Source: Drosophila miranda
Taxonomy: Eukaryota > Arthropoda > Insecta > Diptera > Drosophilidae
Length of the DNA: 64,000 nucleotides
Assembly (NCBI RefSeq): GCF_003369915.1
Contig: NC_046677.1
Span: 19,920,913 to 19,984,912, forward strand
Direction of reading: 5' to 3'
The position numbers and the translations under genes were made by a program. The notes under the pieces were generated by a model. It saw nothing but the letters and a program-made list of their open reading frames with translations. It made no database searches and was not told the DNA's origin. Shown in pieces: positions 11,951-25,100 of the stretch. Position 1 is the first letter of the stretch; the number at the start of each line of letters is the position of its first letter.

Positions 11951-13156
11951 ATGTTCCGACCACATCGAGGCTGTCGTCATAAGTTGGTTTATTGTATCCT
12001 CTATTCGATTCTGTACAGCTCCTGGGCTCTTGGAATATTTCCATTTACGTATGTCTCGAAGGAAAGAAAATTGCGGCGTTCCAAATGGCTCCTGGTCTAT
12101 GGCATTGCCTTCAACGCAACTCTGGTTGTCCTGATGCTGCGGCCTCATGGGGGGGAAGGTGAATCCAAGGCGAATGACCCCAAGCTGGACGTGTTCCAGC
12201 GGAACTTTGTGTTAAAGCAAATCAGCCTGCTCCTGGGGATTGGCGGCGTAATCACAATCTGCGCGATGTATCTGCGAACCTTCTGGAGGAGCAGAGACTT
12301 GTGCAGGATCTACAACCAGCTGCTGCATTTGGAGGTGACATACTTTAAAGATTATTCAGTGGAGTGCCCAACCTTCGATAGATATGTGATCCAAAAGGGT
12401 TTGCTCGTCATCGGAGGCGTGGCATCCACATTGGTCATTCACATTGGAATGCCCAACGAGTCCGTTTCCCTGGTAAAGCTGGGCAGCTTCCTGCTGGCCA
12501 TCCACTTCCACCTGGGTGTGGCATTTATCTACCGTTTTGTGTGGCTCATCAACCGTGAACTTCTGGACCTGGCCAATCGACTGAGGGTCAGGCCGGAAGG
12601 AAGCTCCTCTCGTGTCCGCCTCCTCCTGACCCTCTACGGTCGCCTCCTGGACCTCAACACACGACTCACCGCCTGCTATGACTACCAGACTGCCATGATG
12701 ATGGCCATCTTTTTGGGCGGCAACATCATCGTCTCCTTCTACATGATCGTCTTCAGCGTCAGCCTCAGCAAGATGTCCGTCTTTGTAATGTTGATCATGT
12801 TTCCCCTGGCGCTGATCAACAATTTCCTGGACTTTTGGTTGAGCATTGCAGTGTGTGATTTGGCAGAGCGGACTGGCAGGCAAACCTCCATGATCCTGAA
12901 GCTATTTAATGATATGGAGATATTGGACAAGGAGATGGAACGAAGTGTACGTTGGCAGGCAATATTTTGTGCTGATCCTTAAAGGTTTTCTTTGGTATTT
13001 CAGTTCGCTGAATTTGCTCTATTCTGCAGCCATCGCCGGCTAAGGTTCCATCACTGTGGACTGTTCTACGTGAACTATGAGATGGGTTTTCAAATGCTCG
13101 TCACGAGTGTCTTGTACTTGCTTTTCCTGGTGCAATTTGATTATATGAACTTGTAA
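11951..13156 (+). CDS. Gustatory receptor, Gr22 family
   Basis: This is the third tandem Gr22-family receptor. Exon 1 is 11951-12946 (332 codons), the intron 12947-13003 (57 bp, GTACGT...TTTCAG) and exon 2 13004-13156 (50 codons plus TAA), for 382 residues. The open frame runs further upstream, but the ATG at 11951 gives the typical M-F-R-P start and places the SSWALGIFPFTY block at the usual distance. Family marks include HFHLGVAFIYRFVWLINREL, ERTGRQTSMILKLFNDME, and exon 2 CSHRRLRFHHCGLFYVNYEM followed by the last membrane helix ending FLVQFDYMNL. It is close to the Gr22b-e group but I cannot say which member it matches. It is expected to act as a taste-receptor channel subunit. It lies 249 bp after the preceding receptor gene and has its own intergenic start, so the genes need not share a transcript. 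Confidence 0.9.
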
Positions 13157-13222
13157 TTCCATCTAAGCAGGACACATCATTAAAAATAACAGCCAGGCGT
13201 TATGCCTCCCCAGTCAACGGGA

Positions 13223-13228
13223 AATAAA
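13223..13228 (+). terminator. Poly(A) signal of the third Gr22 gene
   Basis: AATAAA lies 67 bp after the TAA stop of the receptor gene ending at 13156. Confidence 0.5.
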
Positions 13229-13937
13229 CTCTAAGCCCTAAGCTATAAGTTGGCTCAAAGTGAATGACTTGCAATCAGAGCCCAAGCTAGGATATGTAAA
13301 GAAATCGGAACATGGCCGCAGGACAGCAATAAAAGAAAAACTCCCTTTCAAAGAACGCTTTGTAAGAATCCAAAAAGAGGAACACAAGTCAAAAGAGTCT
13401 AAAGTCTAAAGAGAAGCATGGAAAAGCAGTGCAATTAAGGCCAACAAATGAACGAGTTTTCAGCTTTCTGTACTTTTTGGCTAGCTAAGGCAGTCCATGA
13501 AGGCAGTCCCCTGGCGATTCCCTTCCTGCTTTCCTTCTCTAGAGAACAATGCGGAGAAGAGCGTGCACAAAGCAGAAACTAACATGAGCAGCCCCAGTGC
13601 ATTTTCTCCGCTTTCCACTTTCCTTTGTTGGCCAAGTTGTGTACTGGCTTTTCTTCGGATGTGTGTGCTCGGTGCTCTGCTAATTTCCATGACTGCGATT
13701 TTCCACTTTCATACGCTTTGCCCTCTCCGCCCGGTCAGTGCTTGATTTATGCTTTTCTGTCTGTTATTTTATTCTTTGTCTAAGTGGAAGATTCAATTTA
13801 ACATTTGTCCAGACATTCGGCTACATTTAGGACAAGCGGCTACACGAAAATACTCGAACAACTGACAGCAACAATTAGGCCAACAATGGGAGACAGAGGC
13901 TGGACTGAAGCCACACAATGGCAGACACAGACACAAG

Positions 13938-13970
13938 CACACACACACACTCATACTCATACCCATACCC
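13938..13970 (+). repeat. CA microsatellite with hexamer tail
   Basis: An alternating CA run is followed by three related hexamers TCATAC, TCATAC and CCATAC. Confidence 0.85.
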
Positions 13971-14123
13971 TCTCCCAGATAGAGAGAGGATACATACGTT
14001 TGTATGTGGGTCCTTGGCAGGAGGCAGCCATTGCTGTCAGTGACAGGCCTCTGGTCCCCGTCAAGGGACCCAGCCCCATTATCTTCGATTATTGGGAGAG
14101 CACAAAGCCAGAGGCGAAAAGAG

Positions 14124-14142
14124 AAGCAGCAGCAGCAGCAGA
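14124..14142 (+). repeat. AGC trinucleotide run
   Basis: About six tandem AGC units lie in non-coding sequence. Confidence 0.8.
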
Positions 14143-14804
14143 ACTCCAAACAATCGCGTAAATTGATTTTTATTATCCTGTGTAGGGGATTCTCTTTTCC
14201 ACCCATTCAAATGGCTGCTCTCCTGCCAAGTTTCTGGCAAATTTCCTGCTCATCTGCACGGCGGGCAAACAAAATATAAGCCATAGTGTGCACAGGCATT
14301 TGATTTATTGCCTTCGTCCAGGACATCCGCCAATTGTTGGGCCACGTGGCTTGCTCCTGCGCTCCTGCTCTCTTGCTCTCCTGCTCTTGCTTCTGTAATC
14401 CTGTCCCGCTACTGCTGTTTCCTCCGCTCCCTTGTGTTCACAATAAAAATCCCCTCCATGGGTCAACATTCTGGCTGTTAGCAACTCGTCAAATGTTTCA
14501 GATAATTCGATTCGATTCGTTCCTTCGTTGATTTCTGCCAGCTTTCAATATATTTTTATTAAAATGACAGCATCTGGTTATGGCTCTCGTTCCGAAATGA
14601 GATGAGAGAACAATGCCGAGGACAGCAGTTTCCCCGGGGCCAAAAAATCATAAAAATATTTTCTTTTATGATGATTTGCCCTGTCAGCAGAAATATGTAG
14701 GTCTGTTATGACACCTATGCACTGTACTCATAGTTATAATAGTCGTCGCATAGTGATAAGTTCTGTAATCGTTGTTGTAGGCCTTGCAGGGGGTACTATC
14801 ATTT

Positions 14805-15010
14805 TCAAAAATAAGTATGTCCAGTTCCTAAAATTTTTGAACTGCTGGAAGTTGATGTAAGGTATGATTTACAAATTGTATGGCGGAACGACATAGTGGA
14901 CCGTTGATTAAAACACTCTCCAGCCTGATGGTTTCGTTTAGAGCAGATAATAAATATGTGGCTCACTATCAAGGACTTACTGTCATCCGTCCTTCGTTTT
15001 CTTCTTTCAT
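14805..15010 (-). other. Weak candidate for a 49-codon spliced reading frame
   Basis: On the minus strand an ATG at 15010 opens ten codons (to 14981). It is followed by a perfect GTAAGT donor, a 56 bp candidate intron (14980-14925) with a CTAAAC branch-point-like site, and a CATCAG acceptor. An in-frame exon of 39 codons then ends at TGA 14805-14807. A second frame of the same strand, from about 14960 to 14831, is also open and protein-like before an in-frame TAG at 14828-14830. After that TAG, tyrosine-rich codons continue to about 14715 across a frame change. The patch could be a tiny gene, an eroded pseudogene or chance. I do not recognise it. Confidence 0.2.
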
Positions 15011-17398
15011 TTCCTTTCGATTAAACTAAAGTTTTACCAACAAAAATTTCTCATTAAATAAATATTTAAGCAGAATTTGAGACTTGCCACTAATTGCTTT
15101 GCTCCTCTTGACTTTTCCACTCCTCTTCTCCCAACTGTTTCTCTATTTCTCTACCGCTGGAGACACACAAATCGGCTTTTGCTCGTCGCTGGATTGTTGT
15201 TTAAACTGCCAGCAACTTGCAGCAAATTGCCAATTATTTAATTTCGAAAAACTTTTCTTTGGAGCTGAGCTCAACTTTGGCCGATCGGCTTATATAAATT
15301 GATGGCAGGGGGCCAAATTATAACGCATTGGCAAACTAATTAAGGCAGTTGGGTTGATTCCATGGAACAATTGGCGGGCATTTATCGTAATTAGAGAAAG
15401 GGCTGCGGGCTGAGGGTCGCCTTTGTTGCTGCTCCTTTCATTACGAGTACTCACTCACATCCCGACCGGCCCCAAGCTTGGTTCCAAGTTCAAAGGAAGT
15501 GTACTGTACTGTACCCCTTTTTCTCGCTCCCCTCGAAAGTCAATCAAATTTCTGCCTGTATTGGGCTTCTGCGAAAACATATAAATTTAAATTAAAAATT
15601 CGCTGATAAACTTTGGCCTTTCGTTCGGGCCCGCAGCAATCCTTTGGGTCATTGAACGTCCAACTGAGAAACCTCAAAAAAATACGAGTACGAGGCCAAA
15701 TTTGGGCTGCCGTCTAATTACAATAAATGGCCAGTCAGCTCAATTTCGTGGAAAGCCCTGTGGCAAATTTTAATTAATTTCCTGTACAAATTGTAATTTG
15801 AGGTGAACTTGATCTTCGCAAAAGGGAGGGACGCGATAAAGATAAGCCACCAGCAGGGAAAGTCTTATCAGATAAAAAAGAGACAGCGAAATGTTCAAAA
15901 AATGTTTCTTGCTTAAAGCCTGCTTTTTAAAGTTAGCAAAAATGTTCTTTCATAGTATAAAATAATTCCAAAGATTAATATCAATTTGCAGAACCTTAAA
16001 GCAATTTCGTATAATCGTAAAATAAAAATAATCCGTCAGTGAAAAACAGAACAAAACGGAAGCGAGATGAAATTATCGATGGAATTTACGAGCGCTAGAT
16101 GGGAACATTTCGGGGAACTAATGCGTTCATCAGGATTTTTATGGTGTAAACAAAGCAATGAACAATTTCAGGCCCGTCCGGATAAAGCCAATAAATCAAC
16201 TATATTGGGGATATATTGCAGATAGACGAGAGCAGAGTGAGAGGTAGAGAGAGGAAATGGAGAGTGGCCGAAACTTTTTGCGGAGACAAGCAGAATGAAT
16301 CGACGAAGTGTGGTGGGAGGGCGTGGGGGAAGGACAAGTTTTTCTGCCTGGGATAATAAAAATCAATTTACGCACTTTTGCTGTGAGGGACGTGGCCTTT
16401 ATTGCTGCTCCACTCGATGTTGTCGATGTCCCCTTTGGCGTTGTCTTCCTGGGGTCTAATCGGGGCTAATGGGAGTATCTCCGGGGGGAGGGAAAGTGCC
16501 TGGCTTTGACAGCGGTTGGCCCCTGTCAATGAGTGGGTAGGATGCAGCTTATCTCTGGCCTCGAGTGTTGATCCTTCACAGGACTTTTTGGCACAGCCCA
16601 CCTTAATTGTTGCTTTCAATTGGTTTTCTTTCCTCGGGGTTATTTCTGCCTCTATCAGGCTAATAGAATTATGAGCAGATATGTATGTATTTCTGTGCGT
16701 GGTACAGACTTTCGTTTATTTGAAAGGAAAAAGTCTATAAAGTAAGCCAAACTAGCTGGAAAATAGTAGTCATGAAAATAAGCAGCTCAGCCAACACAGC
16801 GAGTCCCTAGTCAACAAAGGAAGGTGGAGAAAATACAGTGGGATATTCCTGTTAGTGTCTTTTTTTGTGCATGCTTTTCTCTTCATTTTTCTCTTGAGAC
16901 CCTGTGGAGATTACAGCCAGAAAAATACATTTATTCTTAGCCAGCTGCAAAGCAGAAAACTCGTTCATTTGTTGGCCTTAATTTCAGTGCTTTTCCGACC
17001 CATTAGTGCTCCCTTTTTGACTTTTGGCACAGCCTTATTTTGGGAGAGCAAGAATTCTGCTTTTATTTCTGATACTCGTTCTCCATTGAAGCACAGCTGC
17101 TGATGGCCTGCGGCTGTGTTTGCATTGGCGGGGACATGCAAATCTCACCCGGAGATGGCTTCAAAAGTCAACAAGGCGTTCACTTAGACACGACTCCTTT
17201 CGCATCTCTCGTCGCACGTGTGTTCCCCCCGAACATGGAAAAGTCGCGTGTCATCCCCTACAGACATCCCCCAGTCACATCCTCAGTTGTCACTTGTAAG
17301 TCGTTTTCATGGCAGCAGTGGTAAGTCCTTTTCCTCGCGAGAAGGAGAGCTCTCGACTCCAGACGACACAAAGAAGTGCGAACCAATTAGAGGGCTTC

Positions 17399-17404
17399 TT
17401 TAAT
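17399..17404 (-). terminator. Poly(A) signal of the Gr22e-like gene
   Basis: On the minus strand an ATTAAA begins 10 bp after the TGA stop of the receptor gene. This is the common variant of AATAAA. Confidence 0.45.
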
Positions 17405-17413
17405 ATTCATTCT

Positions 17414-18653
17414 TCAGAGATTGCTAAAATCAAACTGGATGAGAAACAGAAGGTAGAGTAAGCTGGTAATGGCCATGCGGAAACCCATCTCATAGTTCAC
17501 GTAGAACAGTCCGCAGTGACGAAACCTAAACCTTTGATGGCTACAGAATAGGGCAAAGTCCGAGATCTACGAAAGAGAAGTATATAAATCTTGAGTATCT
17601 GTACAGTAGAAACACTTGGTAGATTAAGCTTACACTTCGTTCAAGTGATATATCCAAGTTCTCTATGTCATTGAAGAGCTTAAGGATCGTGGAGGTCTTC
17701 CTGCCCGTTCGTTCTGCCAAATCGCATACGGCGATGGCCAGCCAGAAGTCGTACATGTTGATGATCATGGCCTGAGGCACAATGAACAACAGGATGGCGT
17801 TCATCTCCTTGTGCAGGCTGATGCTGAAGATGATATAGTAGTAGATACCTAAGACGTTGGCGGCCAGAAAGCTCACCATTACCATTACCATCTGGTAGTC
17901 GTAGTTGCCGGCCAGGCGATGGTTCAGCTCCAGCAAGCGACTGTACAGGGAGAGAAGTCTGTCAACCTTGCAGGACTCGACTGTTTCGCCCTCTGCCAAC
18001 TGGTTGGCGAATCGAAGCAGCTCTCGATTCACGATCCACACACAGCGATATATGTAGACCACGGCCAGGTGGAAGTGCGAGGCGCCCAGAAGGACCACCA
18101 GGATCATAATGCATAGGCCAGTAGTCCCTAGAAACAGCTGCGGGCTGTAATTGGGAGACATTCCCAGTTCCATTACGAGCATGGAAAAGAGCTCCAGCAC
18201 CATGGACAAACCCCTGTGCAGGACAAAGTCATCGAAACTGCAGCAATCCTCCAGGGGATAATGACGAAAGTGGCGCCACTGGAGATCCATAAGCTCGTTG
18301 AGGATATTGGCAATATCCCCGCTCTTCCAGTAGCACCGCAAGAGCATTAGGGCAACCATAACGAGGCTGTGATAATCGTGAATGGAGTTGATCCTCTCAG
18401 CCAGAGGATTTCGCTGAAAGACCTCCATCCGCACTGGTGTCTCCGACTCCGTGTCGTTGGCCAGGATCAGAGCAACTATGCCCACATTGAGGACGATGCC
18501 ATACCCAATTAGCCACTTTGAACGATGCAATTTCCTCGTCCAGCTGTCGTAGGTGAACGGGAACAATCCCAGGACCCATGAGCCGTATAGCGCTCCCCTC
18601 AGGGTGACGTGAACTAATTTCTGTCGGAAGCCACCATCCCGACGGCGAAACAT
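17414..18653 (-). CDS. Gr22e: Gustatory receptor, Gr22e-like
   Basis: This is a Gr22-family receptor on the strand opposite to its three relatives. Exon 1 is 18653-17634 (340 codons), the intron 17633-17567 (67 bp, GTAAGC...TCGTAG) and exon 2 17566-17414 (50 codons plus TGA), for 390 residues. The ATG at 18653 is preferred over an in-frame TTG at 18671 because it gives the M-F-R start seen in relatives. The N-terminal half (LYGSWVLGLFPFTYDSWTR, NDTESETPVRMEVFQRNPLA, LGMSPNY) matches D. melanogaster Gr22e very closely as I remember it, as do LLGASHFHLAVVYIYR and FNDIENLD. It is a broadly expressed bitter receptor subunit in D. melanogaster; the same role is inferred here. Exon 2 retains CGLFYVNYEMGFRMAITS and ends FLIQFDFSNL. 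All frames are intact. Confidence 0.94.
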
Positions 18654-19154
18654 CCCGGTCCGGAGAATCAACCTCGAATGGGAAAGGCAATTTCCCTCGT
18701 TTCGGGCGACGAATGTGTGCAGCGATAAGGATGGCTGGACAGATGGATCGGGGTATATCGTTCGGGTTGGGTGGTGAAATGCTGATGAAGGGCTTAATTA
18801 CACTGGCCAACAAACATTTTCCCATCACTCCATGTGCGGGCCTGTATGTCTCTCTGTTTTGCTGGCGAGTATATAAACACTTTCCATTCCGAAACGACCT
18901 CTTTGTGCCTTGGCTCATAATGCGTACAACGTTTGCTGCGATTAAATCGTTTAATTAATTGGATGGACACGGAGTTGGAGTTCCTCCCCTCCTGCCCCAT
19001 ACGCGTACATATCTTCGTTCTGTCATTCCTGATGGTCAGCTCATCAAAATAGTTTCAAGAGGAAAAAGAAAACGAGAATTATTCTTAGAAGAGGCATAAG
19101 TACCCCAGGAAAACACTTAGATCAAAAATCTGTGAAAAATACGTAGCATAAGGC
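18654..19154. other. Upstream region of the Gr22e-like gene
   Basis: These 500 bp lie between the Gr22e-like start codon and the inner edge of the right repeat arm. They should contain the promoter of that gene. I see no clear TATA box or other named element, only a TATATAA-like string near 18871. Confidence 0.4.
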
Positions 19155-22100
19155 TTCGAGTGCGATTTTATCCCCAGCGACTTCCACTTCACATTTGGAG
19201 GGTTCTTTGAGCACACAAGCAGAAACCAAAAGAGGAGGATTTCCCCCTTAAGAGACATCCCAAATTGATGGCCTGCACTGCTGTGGAAGTCTCTGAAGTT
19301 GTGCAAATTAAATGCCATTCAATTAGTATCGCCTCTCACATCCACATCTCAGACGACACTTTTGATGCCTCACTGAGCAGCTGAGATGCGAGCGCAGATG
19401 AGGGCAAGAGACTGTGATGAGGCGAATGTCAGTTCAGTCGAGCGATGGAAATCCTCGAAGCTCTTAGAGAATCTTCGCTTAATTAGGCTCGATTGATGGG
19501 CGTGAGAGGGTATCCAATGACCTCAGGCTGACCTGGCAATCTGCATTCCCCTCGAGAAAAGAAAAAGTACTCCCCATCGAGACATCCCATCGATATCACT
19601 CGATTAGACTGGTACCTCCTCTGGCCGCTGATGGCCGGAGCAAGCTTTCGAATGGCTTCAACTTATTCCTCGATGCCGATGCAACTGCAGTTTTTGACAC
19701 TGTTGCAAAGTTAACACTTCTTAGCCTGCTCCTGCCCCCTCTTTTTGTGGCAGTTATGTTTGCTGGAAAACTTTTAGCACCTGTCACCCGTAAACGCCGT
19801 TTTCATTTCCTTTCCCGCTTCACTTTTAATTTTGTGTGAATTCTTTTCTGCTTTCGAAGTTTGTTTTTGGCAGCATTCCGACGAGTGATAGGCGAGAGGT
19901 TTCTCTTCCTCTTGGAACCAGAACATTTAGTAAACTTTAAAGCTGATTATTTGGGGAGTCACTGTCTCCTTGGTTCACTCCATCTCAGGGGGAATAGTTA
20001 AGTTCACATTAAATCGTTGTTTAGTGTTGTCCCACAGGAATTCAATTAGGATTCAAGTACTCTCCGTATTTGCCCTCTGGCCAGTCCATTTATAAGCAGA
20101 TTCAATCCATTATCCAACCGCATACTCATAACAAGTGAGCTGCATCCTGTGCCCAAGGGGGTATCCTTTGAACCATTTGCAATTGGAATTAGTATACGGA
20201 GTCTCCGCACGACACAATTGCAGTTTAAATTTTTAATTGCTGACCACAACAAACAAACTGCAAACGGCAGGAGCACCTGCGAGGATCCTTTTGAGTGGAG
20301 GACATCCTGCGGCTCATCCAATTTGCATCGCTGCATTATTGGAATGACTTTTGGCAAGGACTTCTATTGCTGGCGTGGTGAAGGAGCTTGAAAATAACTT
20401 CAACCATTTGCATTTGCAGCTTTATTTAACACGAAATGGTCTCCAATTGTGGCTGGTATCTCGCCATCACCTAACTGTGGAAGTCCTCCTTCCACCTCTT
20501 AGAAACCACAAAACGATTGCAGCTGAGAGGAGACGTGGAAATGTTTGTGGACAGAGTTGGTTGAGGGTTCTGCTCCTGTCTCCACCTCATTTATATCTGT
20601 TATCTCTCAGATATCTGTTAGCCCCTCTCCATCCTCGTTCTCATCTACATATAAATCCCTGATTAAACGCAGCATTGAAGCGTCAAACGCAAATCTCTAG
20701 GCACGTCTCTACCTTGGGGTTCCCTTCTTCCGTTGACATTGCTGACAGTAGACTCTTTTTCCATTTCCCTCCATCTGCAACCCTCTTCCACCAACGTGCG
20801 TGATTTTCTTTTAAATAAGGCGCGAAAAAATACCATCATCTCAAAGGGAAAATAAAATGCGGGAATAAGTTGTCCCGCGCTGCGCATACGCCACGTGAGC
20901 CGCCTCCAAGACTGTCGCCTACAATTAGGCAACGCAGCTCACATTTTTATCCCGCTTACATAATTACAGGCAGACACGACCCGAAAGGGATATGAATGGT
21001 GTGAAGGATCCCAGGGATTCCCATTCCAATCTCCAACTTTGACTTGAGATAAGAAAGACCTTCAGCCGGAGAGGGGTGCTCCTCGAGGGTGGGGGTGGGC
21101 CAAACCAAAATTAAGTTAATTAGACAAATTGAGTTAGCAAAGGGTTAGAGGTGGGTGGGGTAGTAGGCGTGGCTATGGAGCAATGTAATACGATTTATAA
21201 TTCCTTCTTTATTCTTTCCCATTTTTGTCTTAGGATCAACATTTTCTAAGTGATTCGGGGCTTATATTCTCAGAATGTTATTTTTAATGTCCCTGAGCCA
21301 AAGAACACCACCAGACGGGAGCAGTATAACGTCCCTAACCTTTGCCACTGCGTTATTGGAAATGTTTTCTCCTATTGCTGTCGAGTTCTGTTTTGCCATT
21401 ATCCCAGCTGCTGTAAGCCCTGCTGCCTGCTGTTGCAGCTTCCTCCTCTGTAGGGCCAACGTTTAATGTTTCGCTTGGAAAAGGATTCCCGGAGACTGCG
21501 GGAAAACTTAACTCTGAAGTCGTTAAAATCAAATGGAAACGGCCTCCTGGGGGAGTTCTTGTGCTCGTAGTGGTGCAGGACCATTTCTTCAGTGTTGTAG
21601 GAGCTAAAAGACATTTCGCTCACTGCTATCGTTCCTCCCCTCTGTTGATGGCACTCGAGAAGTGACCTCTTCATAATTTCAGGGTTGGGAAATCTCGTCT
21701 CAAATGCAATCGGTGCATAAATTTCGCATATCAAAGAAAAGCAAACAGCCACTCCCCTCTTCCCCTTCAAACACAAATGAAGTGCAAAAACGGGGCAAAA
21801 CGAAGTGGGAAAATATTTGCACAACAAAGTAGCAAAAAGAAAACAAACGAGAAACGTGAAAAATATTTTCACAGTTGGAAAAGTTCCCTCTTTGAAGCGG
21901 GGAATGCCAGAAAACTATTGGAAAAGCGTGAAAAAGGGCGATGGTAAATATTTACGAAATATTTTCGCAGATTCTGCAAATCAAATCCAATTTCTGTCCG
22001 CGTGATTTATGATAGGAACGAGGGGGAATGGGAGTGCCACAGCGAAGGCCCCCCTGCAGTTGTTTACTTGGCAAAGGAATGGACGGGACTCCCCCTCCTT

Positions 22101-25100
22101 ATATTCCATCCTGTTGGGATCTCCACATAGTGCAATCCCCTCTGCAGACAATGCAATTTGCAGGTGTATTTTTTTCCCCCGGTAAGCCCCTTTTTACTCG
22201 TGTGGGAAATCTGATGGCAAGGCGTACAGTCCGACACGGAAAACTCTCAGAAATTGACTTACAAAGGAGAAAAGCGACTGTGGGTGACGGGCCAGGGGGA
22301 AATTAGCTCTGCTGCAGTGAAATAAATTGCAAATTTCAGGGCGGAAATTGAAAATTTATTGGCAAAAGAAAAAGTGTTTAACGGTTGTCCCCTCCTCCTC
22401 CCACTCTTACTGCTGCTCCTTGAACTTACTCTTTCTCTTGGGTGTTTCTTCACCCTCACTTGGGAGAAATCTCCCAGAGATCGTTCAGAGAGAGATGAGC
22501 GAGTGCAGCAGTTGCGGGAATTGATGATCCGGGCTGTCAGGAGACAAAGTGCCAACATTTTGCACCGCTATCAAACGACAGAGAGAGTTCTCCTCCCTCT
22601 ATGCAGGACATTAAAAATTTGTTTTGCCTGTTTACTTGGCTTCAAAGATTCCCATCATATTCCTGCCTTCCTCCCAGTTCGTCCTCCCCTTTCGGGCATT
22701 TTTCATGCTTTCTTTTGAGCGCCGCAAAGCATGCAACACATGCAGCTGAGAGCTGGAAAAGTTGAGGGAAAAGTTTTTCACTCCTCCATCTCCGAGGGGG
22801 AGAAACCTCTCCCATAATAAGTTAGCATTCCCTCAGAATCTGCCCCCCTTCTGAGTGCATTTTTCACCTTTTATCATTATTTGTTCGTCCATTTTCCTCG
22901 CTTTTTCCGAAGAAAGCTTTCCATCGGGATAACGCGGGGATGATGATTGCTTTGGTCTATGCAAAGTGACTCAATTTGGGTTCATGTATCCATTAGATAC
23001 TCCCCAGTCTCTAGTATCCCTACGATGCGCCACTTGCTGCGTATAAAATATTTTGCAGATAATAAAAGCTGCGAGAAAAAACACAGAATTTATGCTCTGT
23101 GAAAACTCGTAAATTTTCAATGTTCGTGATGATAAAAATCGGCCATGAAAACGCAGCAAAGAAATAGAAATATATGGAGCCTCTCCTTGTTGTTTTTCGG
23201 AGAGTGTTTTATGCGGAGAGACGGGGAGTCTAACTAGAGAAGAGGGAGGGAGAACCATAAATGGATCCTATATATTTATGGGAACTCTGGTGGATAATTT
23301 GGCAATTGCTGGGTGGTTCATTCCGATGATTGCAGATGAGCAATGAATCCTCGAATGGCGAACTATTTCTATATAAGAGATGACTCTCGTTAATCCAGAA
23401 ATTCCCCCAGCTAGACACCCTCTCAGAGATCCTTTTTCCCGTGGAAAACTTCATTTAATTTCCGCAGCAATAAATTTCCAAGAAAATTCATTTGAAATGG
23501 CCAAAGATAAACAGAAATCGAAGTTTTCTCCCTCTCCTCCCTACATTTCCAACAGCAATTTAAAGACAATTAACAGGCGACAGGAAGTGCGACGAAGAAT
23601 AGAGAAAAGTTCAAGAGAAAAGAAGAGACAGGGATAAAGAGAATGTGGAGAAACATGGCCGAAAAAAGATAAATAAATTTTAAAAAAATACAACAAAATG
23701 AGGGGAAAGAGAGGGAGCAAGCCGGAGAAATCGAAGCGAAGGTCATTCCGGTTCAGCGATTAAAATTCACCAAAAAGTTCTCCCTGAAGATGTCCAATAG
23801 CCAAGGACCTGAGGAAGAGTCCTGTTGAATGGAATTAATAGCAGAGAAATTTAATTTTATGACACGGAATTTCATGGCTCAGCTCTGCTCTCAGCGGCTC
23901 TTAAAGAGGAATAAAACTGGAGAACTCCCAGAAATTCGGTCGCCCGTTTGGAGCGCCGTGAAAATGAATTGCTGATGATGTTAATTGAGACTCGAATTAA
24001 AAGCGATGAAAATGTGATGGAAAATGAGATGAAACCCCACTCCAAATTTGTTGTTCCCTCTCTAAAGTAGTGTTCCCCTTCATTTTCATTCCCCCTTCCT
24101 CTATGAGCACAACAACAACAACCAAAATTTTCGCTGTTCAACGGGTCCGTGAATCATTCCAGGAGGAGGACCGGACGCAGAAGGAGAGGCGCAACATTTT
24201 GTGGCACACTCAAGCGGAGCTCAGATTTTCCCCTTTTCATTGTTGCTGTTGGAGGTTGGATTGAGAGGAAGAGGGTGGCAGGAGGTCAAAGGGCGTTGCA
24301 TGTGTGCTCTGGAAATATTTGAACAATTAACTTTTGCTTTTTGTTGGCGGCCGCTGGCGGAAATTTGTGTGCTTTTTCCGGTGGACACCTCTTTCATATT
24401 CATTCGAAATGCCACCAGAATTCACAGCAGAAACAACAGCAACATCCATCAAAAGAAAAACGGCAACAAAGTTGAATTAATTATGCAATTTGGAGGTGAG
24501 AAGGAGCATAGGGAAATGAGAAAATTACCCATTATGTTTGTGGAATGATGAAACATTGAAAATACTTGCCTCAATGAAAAGGACATCTCCATGCATTATA
24601 GAAGGATGGGGTCAGTTGGCCTACAGGACAATATCAACGGCAGGACACCAGAGCAGCAGACCAACAGCAGATCGGAAGCAACAGCAGAAGGAGAACAACA
24701 GCAGAGAAGAATAGAAATCGCAGCAGTCAGCATTAGTATAGGCAGAAATCAGCCGCGACCGAGCCGTGCCTTTAACGTTGACTGCTGCTGCACGTACCAG
24801 TCGACCGCGATCTTCTGTTATCAATAAACATTTACATAATTAAACAATGTCTTACATCTATGTAGAGGAGACTTTGTCACCACAGAAATGTTGGTCATTT
24901 GATAATTTGGTTAATCTTTACAGAGATTTCGCTTCTTAGATTGTTGCAGGGATTAATCAAAAATATGGAGTGTCATCAATCCTAAAATATATCCTATTTT
25001 GCTATCCTTTAAGTTTTTAACGGCAAGACTACAGAAGGTTTTCTTTCGCTTTGTTCACAAGGTCTGTAGCAACTCCAACAACTTTTAAAGAGGATGTTTT

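Larger units (their letters stand above)
13157..17398. other. Intergenic region between convergent Gr22 genes
   Basis: About 4.2 kb lie between the 3' ends of the plus-strand receptor genes and the minus-strand Gr22e-like gene. I found no receptor fragment in it. It holds a CA run with a hexamer (TCATAC, TCATAC, CCATAC) at 13938-13970, an AGC run at 14124-14142, AT-rich stretches around 15560-16040, and a weak coding-like patch at 14715-15010 described separately. Confidence 0.6.
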
